Shown here: positions 20,558-28,202 of the stretch, piece by piece
Layout of the letters: each line of letters starts with the position of its first letter
Position numbering within the stretch: position 1 is the first letter of the stretch
DNA from: Lactobacillus johnsonii
GTDB lineage: Bacteria > Bacillota > Bacilli > Lactobacillales > Lactobacillaceae
Direction of reading: 5' to 3'
NCBI RefSeq assembly: GCF_013487865.1
Contig: NZ_CP047409.1
Coordinates: 1-64,000, forward strand
Length of the DNA stretch: 64,000 bases
Position numbers and translations under genes: made by a program
Notes under the pieces: generated by a model
Database searches by the model: none
What the model saw: only the letters and a program-made list of their open reading frames with translations
Told to the model about the DNA's origin: nothing

Positions 20558-22575
20558 CTAAAATATCAGTTGAATAGTTTCAAGAGGTGAAAGGGAAGAC
20601 TTAATTGTAGCAAGATTATCTCTTACATCAATTTTAACTACTTCCTTTTCAATGCTACTACCATGCTTTCTAATTAAGGTAGCCGTAGTAGATGGTAAAG
20701 GCTCACTGATGTGCCATTTAATCTCTGTATAACTATCTAAGTTGAAATTAGCTAGTCAGACTACTTTGCCATTTTCTTGAATATTTAATTTAACGTGAGG
20801 CATATTGATTAAGTAGTCAGTAGGTTTAACGCTAGCCATAATTTGTTGCATCAACCCTTGTTTATATGAAGAAAATTGTGATTCCCAACCGTGTTTTGGA
20901 TCTTGATCCATGGGAAGGACAATTATATGGTCATCAATAACTGCCATGAAATTTCCAAGTTTTTGATCGATAGAATTATAAGCCGAACTCCAAATTTTGA
21001 CATTGCTATTTGGCTGATAATCAAGCTGTAAATAATTACCAGTGTGTTGAAGCATGGTAATACGTGGATTTTTAACGCCTTGAACAGTAACACCATATGC
21101 TTGTTCAAATGATTGATATCCACTTTTAGCTGCATGCCATTTAGCCGATTGAATATGGAGTAAGTTACCTAAATCTCGATCAAGCAAAACTTGAATACTT
21201 TCACCATCAAGTAGAACTGTATTTTGTGTGATTAGTTTAGTGATTTGACTATCTGTAAGATTGCGCAGCAATTGGCCAGCGATTGCAATTGTTTGATCTT
21301 CGATTTCAAAATTATCTTGAATAGGCAAAATAGTTGTTGCAAAGCTAAAACTGGCTAAAAGACTAGCCCAGTTTTTTTCATGGGGAAGCAATTCTTCTGG
21401 CTCTTTGCCCCAAGTAGTATGAGCAGTATAAGCAGAATCCTGATCTACTAGAACTTTAATACCTCTTAATTCTTTCATATTGAGACGGTGGTTAGATAAG
21501 GCAGAAGCAAATGGTTTAATATCTGCAAGCATTTTGCCATAGCCCCAATCTTCATTAATTCCGTTGCCCATCATATCAAAGATATTAAGCATAATGCCCT
21601 TTGCACCAAGAAGGGCAGTCGTAATAATTTGAAAAGCAATAAAGGTATTAGATTTTACTTGCGGCGTCCACATTGAATTTTCTAGTTCTGGATATAATTC
21701 AGCATGTGGGCCTAAAAACGCAGCAGTAGTACGGCTATATTCTTCGAATTTGCGCCCATAAATCAAAGGAGCTACTTCGTTATAAGCTGGTAGGTGAGGC
21801 CGGGCTACACGTGGGTGTTCAGGACCAGCTTGAGCATCAAATAGTTTAGCCCAGTCTCTGCCTTCAATAGCGTGCCAGTCCGGAAATGAAGTCATTTGTC
21901 CCATATCAGTATCTGGACTTACCTTATGGACTGCTTCTTCAATCAAATGCTCGTTTTCAATCATTTCCTTGCGAGCTTGATCAAGATAAATTTTTCGTTC
22001 AATGGTAGGTTCGCCAGGCTTTAACATATTTTTGACAAATTCTGCTCGACTTTCATCCTTACCTAGTTTTTCTTGGTATAGTTTCATATGATAGTCGCAG
22101 AAACACATCAATTTTAGAGGAGTATGGTTATAGTGTCTAAAGTCATCCTCCATCCATAAACGACGAGGATGAATTGAGGCATATTGTGCATATCTCTGAG
22201 CTAAATATTTACGCCAAGTCGGATCTGCAGGACATGCCATATCTTTAGCCTTGTTACCATTAATATCTACAAAAGTATTAAAGCCAATCTTAGGATTAAC
22301 ACTAAATCCACGGTCTGAGTGCATAATAGTTGTCCATGGATTTAAACTAGTCGTAACACCAAGTTTAGCTAGTTGCTTTTGTAGGGGATAATGGCATCCA
22401 ACCAAACTTGAGTCTCTTCTTTTGTTAAGTGGCTATGGTTTAATTTTTCACCGTTAATAATGAAAGCTACGTCATCAATTTTTGCTTTTTGTACAAAATT
22501 TAAGAGTTTTTCATCTTTTTCAGGTGTGTTGGTACGTGGATCAAAAACGTAACGTAATGTATAAGTGTAGCTCAT
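20558..22575 (-). pseudogene. Broken TIM-barrel glycoside-hydrolase-like gene
   Basis: The reading frame starts at ATG 22575 (MSYTYTLRYVFDPRTNTPEK). It is frameshifted at a C4 run (22384-22387; one more C restores DAIIPLQKQLAKLG) and continues as a 550-residue frame to a TGA at 20756-20758. The same frame then continues open for 65 codons (LANFNLDSYTEIKWHISEPL) to TAG at 20558, so that TGA is an internal nonsense codon, perhaps from TGG. LWMEDDFRHYNH and CFCDYH resemble putative glycosidases; the exact family is not recognised. A cre site lies upstream. Confidence 0.85.
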
Positions 22576-22616
22576 GTTATATCCTCAATATTCATACTCA
22601 ATTAATATTAGTAATG

Positions 22617-22682
22617 TTTGTCAATGTAACTTATTATATTAAGCTACACTGACATAGTAACATTATTTGAAAGCGTTTTCCA
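22617..22682 (-). promoter_or_regulatory. Long operator-like palindrome plus cre site
   Basis: A dyad with nested arms AATGTT/AACATT and TGTCAATGTA/TACACTGACA spans about 22612-22664. It is followed by TGAAAGCGTTTTCCA (22668-22682), a near-consensus cre. They sit just upstream of the broken glycosidase-like gene and fit a sugar-specific regulator plus CcpA. The regulator is not identifiable here. Confidence 0.6.
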
Positions 22683-22782
22683 TAATAACAAAATAAAATA
22701 TTACTAACTTAACTAAAAAATCAAAAAAACTCTTGTGTATTAATAAAATATATGATTAAATACATAATTATCATATAAATAG

Positions 22783-22855
22783 GCTGACTTAGCTCAGTTG
22801 GCAGAGCACGTCACTAGTAATGATGAGGTCGAAGGTTCGAATCCTTTAGTCAGCA
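22783..22855 (+). tRNA. tRNA-Thr(AGT), copy 1
   Basis: The 73-nt cloverleaf has acceptor arm GCTGACT/AGTCAGC, D-stem GCTC/GAGC, anticodon stem CGTCA/TGATG with loop CTAGTAA (anticodon AGT), and T-arm loop TTCGAAT. Discriminator A is followed by TTA, so CCA is not encoded. It is identical to the copy at 24597. No convincing promoter is visible upstream. It is followed by AAAAGGCGCTAG-type hairpin sequence (22866-22897). Confidence 0.95.
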
Positions 22856-22908
22856 TTATAAGAACAAAAAAGGCGCTAGTTTATCTAGCGTCTTTTTTTA
22901 TTTTTATG

Positions 22909-24261
22909 CTAATCATGATTTTCATTTATTTCTATCGCCTTATTTCTACTTGTTTTTTCCTTACGCTTAAGATAGTAAAAAATAGGTAGGCCAACAGCTA
23001 CTATTCCTAAAAATAGAACTACACCAGCAGGATCATTAAATAGTTCACTGACAACGATAAATAATCCACCTAAAATTGCAACGATTGGTACTAAAGGATA
23101 GAGCGGAGTACTAAAAGGACGATTAGAATTTTCTCGTCTTAATTTAAAAATGCCGAAAAAGGCCAAAATATAAAAGCAATATATCGTAAAGACACATAAG
23201 TCTGATAAGCGATCAGGATCGAACAATACTAGCATTAAAGTTGCTAATACGGTGATAAAAATAGTAGCAACGATAGGAGATTTTCCTTTTGGAGTTAAAT
23301 AGGTTAAATAAGATGAAAATGGCAAATCATTTCTTTTAGCCATAGCATAAACAATTCTTGGAAAAGTAATAATTTTACCATTGAGAGTACCAAGCATCGA
23401 AATAATTATTCCTAATGTTAATAGCTTTCCACCAATATTACCAAAAGCTTTTGTAGCTAAATACGTAGTTGTATCCTCTCCTAGGCGCTCAATAAGGTCG
23501 GCTGGAATAAAGCGTAAGATACCGACTGTAATTAGAGTGTAGATCGTTAAAACAATCGTAATTCCTAAGATAATCGCTTGCGGAAGAACTTTTTGAGGAT
23601 TTTTCATTTCACCACCTAAGTTCGCAATTAAAATCCAGCCGTCGTAAGCAAACAAGGTAGCTAACACAGCAACTCCAAATCCGCCACTACTTTGTTTAGC
23701 GTCAGAAATAGTCTTACCTAGGGCGTTATTTTGACCCCAAAAGATACCAAAAATAATAATTGCAGCAATCGGAATCATTTTTCCAATTGTAGTAATAACA
23801 GAAAATGCGGCACCTATCTTATTGTCTAAAAAATTAATCATACTGATAAAAAGCATACAGCCGATTGATAGAGGAATGCGCCAGGAATCATCTAGATTAA
23901 AGAAATTAGCGATAAGAATTCCGGTAAAACCACCTACGGCTGCAATAATTGCTGGGCCATAGACGATAACTTGCATCCATCCGTCTAGAAAACCAAGAAT
24001 CCGCCCATATAACTTCTCGATATAAACATATAATCCGCCAGTATATGGCATTTGAGCTCCAATTTCAGCAATTGTTAAACCAGCTGCTAGTGTAATAACA
24101 CCACCAAAGATCCAAGCACTAATAGCTAGGGTTGAATTATGAGCACTTTGGAGAACTGAAGCTTGTTTGAAAAAGATACCTGATCCGATGATTGTCCCAA
24201 TAACAATTGAAATAGCTGAAAAGAAGCCTAACGAACGCTTAAGATGGTTTTGTTGTTTCAT
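22909..24261 (-). CDS. APC-superfamily permease, SteT-like Ser/Thr exchanger
   Basis: This amino-acid transporter belongs to the LAT branch of the APC superfamily, most like the B. subtilis Ser/Thr exchanger SteT. The 450-residue protein has about 12 membrane segments. Segment 1 holds the substrate-binding VIGTIIGSGIFF, and AAGLTIAEIGAQMPYTGGLYVYI follows in segment 2. A good SD (GAAAGGA, 8-base spacer) precedes ATG 24261. The Ser/Thr assignment comes from family likeness and, independently, from the Ser/Thr-rich leader peptide and attenuator directly upstream. tRNA-Thr genes lie on both sides. Confidence 0.88.
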   Translation of the reverse strand: MKQQNHLKRSLGFFSAISIVIGTIIGSGIFFKQASVLQSAHNSTLAISAWIFGGVITLAAGLTIAEIGAQMPYTGGLYVYIEKLYGRILGFLDGWMQVIVYGPAIIAAVGGFTGILIANFFNLDDSWRIPLSIGCMLFISMINFLDNKIGAAFSVITTIGKMIPIAAIIIFGIFWGQNNALGKTISDAKQSSGGFGVAVLATLFAYDGWILIANLGGEMKNPQKVLPQAIILGITIVLTIYTLITVGILRFIPADLIERLGEDTTTYLATKAFGNIGGKLLTLGIIISMLGTLNGKIITFPRIVYAMAKRNDLPFSSYLTYLTPKGKSPIVATIFITVLATLMLVLFDPDRLSDLCVFTIYCFYILAFFGIFKLRRENSNRPFSTPLYPLVPIVAILGGLFIVVSELFNDPAGVVLFLGIVAVGLPIFYYLKRKEKTSRNKAIEINENHD

Positions 24262-24283
24262 CTTGATAATCCTTTCTAAAAGA

Positions 24284-24375
24284 AAAAAAGCCCAGATTCA
24301 CAAAAATCACTCTGCTACAAAAGTGATTAAGTGAATCCAGGCTTTTTTTGAAATATTTGGCTACACAAAATCACT
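24284..24375 (-). promoter_or_regulatory. Attenuator: terminator plus competing antiterminator segment before the permease
   Basis: In minus-strand sense a long hairpin pairs AGCC..GATTCAC..AATCACT (region 2, 24322-24342) with AGTGATT..GTGAATC..GGCT (region 3, 24291-24311), then T7, 23 bases before the permease ATG. Region 1 (24364-24375, AGTGATTTTGTG) nearly duplicates region 3. It can pair with the AATCACT and CAC blocks of region 2, so 1:2 pairing would prevent the terminator. Region 1 starts at the leader-peptide stop codon, so a ribosome that finishes the leader would cover it. The mechanism is inference; the sequences are seen. Confidence 0.8.
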
Positions 24376-24443
24376 CATGTTCCACTGGAGGTGGAAGATG
24401 AGGAGGAAGAAGTATTTAAATTAGTGCGGTGTAAATATTTCAT
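24375..24443 (-). CDS. Ser/Thr-rich 22-residue leader peptide
   Basis: ATG 24443 is preceded by SD AGGAG with an 8-base spacer. The peptide begins MKYLHRTNLNT, continues SSSSSSTSS and ends GT before TGA at 24375-24377. Eight Ser codons (TCT, TCC, TCC, TCA, TCT, TCC, TCC, AGT) and four Thr codons (ACT, ACT, ACC, ACA) make 12 of 22 codons, nearly all consecutive. It has no likely function other than codon sensing. The stop codon abuts the antiterminator segment of the permease attenuator. Confidence 0.82.
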   Translation of the reverse strand: MKYLHRTNLNTSSSSSSTSSGT

Positions 24444-24473
24444 GATTTTAACTCCTAAATGATTTTATATTAG

Positions 24474-24487
24474 AATATCATGATATT
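24474..24487. repeat. 14-bp perfect palindrome upstream of the leader peptide
   Basis: AATATCATGATATT lies about 30 bases upstream of the leader-peptide ATG, in or next to its presumed promoter. It could be an operator; no regulator is known. Confidence 0.4.
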
Positions 24488-24548
24488 ATTAAAAAGCAAA
24501 TAATAAATACATCTTTAATTAAGCAATTAATTTTATTGTAAAAAAGTT

Positions 24549-24577
24549 TTGCTTTTTCCAAAATCATCTGCTATACT
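24549..24577 (+). promoter_or_regulatory. Promoter of tRNA-Thr copy 2
   Basis: TTGCTT (24549-24554) and TATACT (24572-24577) are 17 bp apart, with the tRNA 20 bases downstream. Confidence 0.65.
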
Positions 24578-24596
24578 AGTTAACGTTGTGAGAAAC

Positions 24597-24669
24597 GCTG
24601 ACTTAGCTCAGTTGGCAGAGCACGTCACTAGTAATGATGAGGTCGAAGGTTCGAATCCTTTAGTCAGCA
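24597..24669 (+). tRNA. tRNA-Thr(AGT), copy 2
   Basis: This is identical over all 73 nt to the copy at 22783, and the identity continues 6 bases downstream. It has the same anticodon AGT and no encoded CCA. Unlike copy 1 it has a clear promoter. A hairpin TTAACCTT/AAGGTTAA (24693-24738) with a T run follows and would terminate it. Confidence 0.95.
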
Positions 24670-24691
24670 TTATAAAGACTCACTTTTATTG

Positions 24692-24746
24692 ATTAACCTT
24701 GATTTATCAACGTTTTTACGAAGATAAGTTAAGGTTAATTTTTTTG
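24692..24746 (+). terminator. Terminator after tRNA-Thr copy 2
   Basis: ATTAACCTT...TTATC pairs with GATAA...AAGGTTAAT, followed by T7. Confidence 0.7.
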
Positions 24747-24895
24747 TGTGAAGAAAATGATGCACACTAAGTGCACGCAGTTAAATTATTAAAGTGCAAT
24801 TTTTGCACACAGTTTTTAGAGTGGAATAATGATTAAAGCAAGTGTTCAGGCATGATATACTTACTTTTTTTTAGTAGTTAACATTAAGATGAAAT

Positions 24896-25014
24896 AAAAA
24901 GATTTGAAAATGGTAAGATGAACTGGCCCAAGAATCAAGATGAGGTAAAAGCACTAACTTCTGAACAAGTTGATTGGTTAATGCAGGGCTTCTCTATTAC
25001 GCCAAAAATAAATG
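24896..25014 (+). pseudogene. IS66 TnpB fragment
   Basis: The frame reads RFENGKMNWPKNQDEVKAL then TSEQVDWLMQGFSITPKIK, the C-terminal half of IS66 accessory protein TnpB (Orf2). Upstream there is an in-frame stop, and the right side is cut by the ISL3 copy 2. Between the tRNA terminator and this fragment (24747-24895) I see only a GTGCAATTTTTGCAC inverted repeat and no gene. Confidence 0.75.
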
Positions 25015-26469
25015 GGCTGTTTGTCAAATCCTGTTGATGAATAGTTTGTAAAGAGAGCTAAGCAACTAGAAAATAGTTGTTTGGCTCTTTTTCTTTTACA
25101 ATATTTTCTTCAAGTCTAATTCTAATTAATAAATGTTTGAAATTTCTATAGCCATAAGCAGTACGTTCAATTTGCTTAATCTTCCGATTGACACCTTCAA
25201 GACAACCATTAGAGTAGTTAGAAGATATACCGTTTAGGACACCGGTATAATTATGCTTAAAGGTCAGTAGTGTTTGATGCATTTGTTTACCAACACTTTG
25301 TTTTGAATGAAGTAGATGGATAACTTTCTTTTCATCGTTATCCTGAATAGCAGTCATAAAGTCCTGCATAACCCAATAAGTATTTTCTAAGGTTTGGTCA
25401 CAATCTAAACCATCTAAGACAACATGTTCCTGAGTGAGAGAGTCTTTAAAGTGCCAATCGTAGTAGGGAGTAGTCTTATTAAGTTTGTCATATTTCATGA
25501 GATAAAGCTTCCAAGGAGACTTTAAAAGCTTATATTCATGGCTTTGCTTTTTAAATTGCTTCATGATTTGAACTCTGAAAATATTAAACGATCTAGTAAG
25601 CATTTGAACCATATGAAAACGGTCAATAACTATCTGAGCATTTGGAAATAATTCTCTAGCAACTAAAGGATAATAACAATTAAGATCCATAGTTACTGTT
25701 TTAACCATTGCACGAGCTTTAGGAGTGAACTTGTAAAAATAGCGTAGAATATCAGGTTTGAAACGAGTTCTAAGAATTTGAACAACTTTGTGAGTATCAC
25801 CATCTAGACAAATAAAGTGAAGCTTTTTGCCTACACCTTTGAATTCATCAAAGGCTAAGTGTTCAGGGAGATGATCAAAGTCATCATAGAACTTAGAAGA
25901 GCAGGCTTCTAATACTCTTTGAACCGTGTTGACAGATACATTATGTTCTCTAGCAATGCTGGTCATTGAACGATCTTCAGTAAGAGCAGAAAGTATTTTT
26001 CGCTTAGAAGTGTTAGAGATATAGGAGCCTTTATTAACCAGATTAGATTGAGCCATAGATCTTTTTAAACAGTCATTGCAGAGAACACGTTGTTTTCTTA
26101 ATCTGATAGTAACGGGCTTACTAGCATCAGCAGTAATGAAACGAACGTTAGAAACGTAATGACCGTTATGCTTAAGATTAGTAGAACGACAATAAGGACA
26201 ATGGGACTGAATAAGTTCAGCTACATAGAGATTATGATATTTGCCGTTAATATATTTTTTAAAATAATCAGAAAAATAATATTAGGATCTTCAATATTGA
26301 GATGAAATTTAATACAATCATTGTTAGAGGACATAAGCAATCACCTTTATTCTTTAGAGTGGAATCAGAAGATTTAATGCAGTGAGGCTTATGGCCTCTT
26401 TCTTTGTGCAATAAAAATCCTGTCGATAGAATATCATAGATATCCATCAACAGGAAAAAGTATAGAGCC
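25015..26469 (-). mobile_element. ISL3-family insertion sequence, copy 2, no target duplication
   Basis: The left end GGCTGTTTGTCAAATCCTGT begins at 25015 and the right end (reading inward GGCTCTATAC) finishes at 26469. The flanking 8-mers differ (AATAAATG and CTATTAAT). IS66 sequence is on both sides, but the end of tnpB and the start of tnpC are missing, so this copy probably arose with or caused a deletion. Most of the element is almost identical to copy 1, but the last 0.25 kb at the N-terminal coding end is clearly divergent. Confidence 0.88.
25058..26334 (-). pseudogene. Frameshifted ISL3 transposase (copy 2)
   Basis: The frame starts at ATG 26334 (MSSNNDCIKFHLNIEDPNII). It loses one T in a T run relative to copy 1 (about 26275-26280) and hits a stop. 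The correct frame resumes as VAELIQSHCPYCRSTNLKHNG and is then open to 25058. The remaining 332-residue frame from ATG 26056 lacks the zinc-finger region, so it is unlikely to act alone. The N-terminal 75 codons differ at many positions from copy 1, while the rest differs at only a few. Confidence 0.82.
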
Positions 26470-26471
26470 CT

Positions 26472-27951
26472 ATTAATAACTTAAATGAAGAAATAGCCCT
26501 TCTCAGAGAACAAGTAGCGTACTTAACGCAAAAGAGATACGGTAAATCTTCTGAACAGATGCCACTATCTGGTCAAACCAGTTTGTTTGAAGAAGATCAA
26601 ATTAGTGAAGATGATGATCTTCCCAGGAGAAGAGCCAGAAGAAACTATTATCTATAAGAGAAGTAAACATAAAGCTAAAAGAGAAGCTATTCTATCAGCT
26701 TTTCCTTCAGAAGAAGTACATCATAAACTATCTGAAGCAGAACAAATCTGTTCAGATTGCCAACATGAATTAAAAGAAATTGGCTCCTGGATTGTAAGAA
26801 AAGAATTAGTCTTTATTCCTGCACAAATTAAGCGGCTCGATCATATACAGCATGCTTACAAGTGTAAACATTGCAGCTTAAATAATGAAAGAGACAAAAT
26901 TATTAAAGCACCTATTCCTAAGGCTCCTTTAGCCCATAGTTATGGTTCAAGTTCAATTATTGCTCATAGTATTTACCAAAAGTATGAGTTAAAAATACCA
27001 GCTTACCGTCAAAAGAACGACTGGCAAAAGCTAGGCTTGCCTATTCAAAGACAAGATCTAGTTAACTGGCAAATGAAGTGCAGTGAATATTACTTCAAAC
27101 CGCTTTATGACTTATTGAAGGAAAGACTTCTGCAACAGGAGATTCTTCATGCAGATGAAACCAGTTATCGAGTACTTGAAAGTGAAACTATTAAAACTTA
27201 CTATTGGACTTTCTTATCGGGCAAACAAGAAAAGAAACCAATAATTCTTTATCATCATGACCCACACCGCAGCGGTAAAGTTGCGATAGACTTTTTAGGC
27301 AATTTTTCCGGGTATCTTCACTGTGATATGTGGCAAGCTTATAAGCCATTATCTAGTACAACGCTAGTTGGCTGCTGGGCACATGTTAGAAGAAAGTTTA
27401 AAGAAGCAATGCCACCTACTAATAAGGGAAAGTCTCTGTCTAAACAAGGGGTTCACTATTGTAATAGGATGTTTACCTTAGAGAGGTCATGGGAGAAGCT
27501 ATCTAATGAAGAACGATATCAAAGACGACAAAAAGAACTAAAGCCTTTATTTGAAGAATTCTTCGACTGGTGTCGAAATAATCAACCGATGGTTTTACCA
27601 GGATCCAAGCTTGGTAAAGCGATTGCTTATGCACTGAATCATGAAGAGACCTTCAAGAATGTCTTGCTTGATAGCAAACTGGTTTTATCTAATAATCACG
27701 CAGAACGAGCAATCAAAACATTAGTGATTGGACGAAAGAACTGGTTATTCTCACAAAGCTTTGAAGGTGCACAATCATCAGCTATAATTTTGAGTTTAAT
27801 TGAGACAGCCAAAAGAAATAGCCTTGATTCAGAAAAATATATTGAATACTTACTAGATAAATTACCAAATGAAGATACTCTGACAGATAAAGAAGCACTG
27901 TCGGCTTATTTACCATGGACAAAAGAAGTTCAGAAAGTATGTAAAACATAA
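26472..27951 (+). pseudogene. IS66 transposase TnpC, truncated and frameshifted
   Basis: The N-terminal part begins inside the gene after the ISL3 end (NNLNEEIALLREQVAYLTQK, then RYGKSSEQ and SGQTSLFEEDQ). A CCC run at 26622-26624 with one extra C shifts the frame; removing it gives DDDLPGEEPEETIIYKR. The rest is a normal IS66 core: zinc-finger CSDCQHELKEIG and CKHC, then LHADETSYRVLE, HCDMWQAYKPL and the C-terminal NNHAERAIKTLVIGRKNW. Confidence 0.88.
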
Positions 27952-28026
27952 AGCGGCCTAGCAGATACACTCTGTATCAAAGCTAGGCCGCTTTATGTTT
28001 TACATACTTCAGTTTTTGACGCTTAC
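27935..28026. repeat. Very long perfect hairpin and right end of IS66
   Basis: Perfect 28-bp arms (27935-27962 and 27982-28009) span the last tnpC codons and the sequence after them, with an inner GATACA/TGTATC stem. GACGCTTAC at 28018-28026 is the inverse of the IS66-type end GTAAGCGTC, so the element ends at 28026. I see no matching left end. Confidence 0.7.
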
Positions 28027-28202
28027 CTTACGATGCTTACGACTTTTAGAAGAAAAATATTATAAAGAAAAAGAATTAAGCAACCATTATGAGGCAGTTT
28101 GATTCTTTCCATTTATTTTTTAGCAACAGAATTTGCCAAAAAATATGATTTCTGTCTTTTTAACTTTCAGTTATTACAAAAAATAAAAACCTATAGTAGA
28201 AC
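28027..28202 (+). other. Possible transposase tail remnant, otherwise no gene
   Basis: A short frame ending at TGA about 28101 reads LRLLEEKYYKEKELSNHYEAV. It resembles the C-terminus of an ISL3-type transposase (compare IRLEENIIKEKESNSYF). The rest of the stretch shows nothing I can name. Confidence 0.35.

Noticed and set aside
24369-24390. T-box in the permease leader, suggested by GTGGAAC near 24380
   Set aside because: The GGTGGNACCGCG core and stem I motifs are absent. The text is part of the leader-peptide codons for Ser-Gly-Thr.
22783-24669. Integrated prophage or ICE bounded by tRNA repeats
   Set aside because: No integrase, phage or conjugation genes are present; the enclosed segment is a single permease locus.
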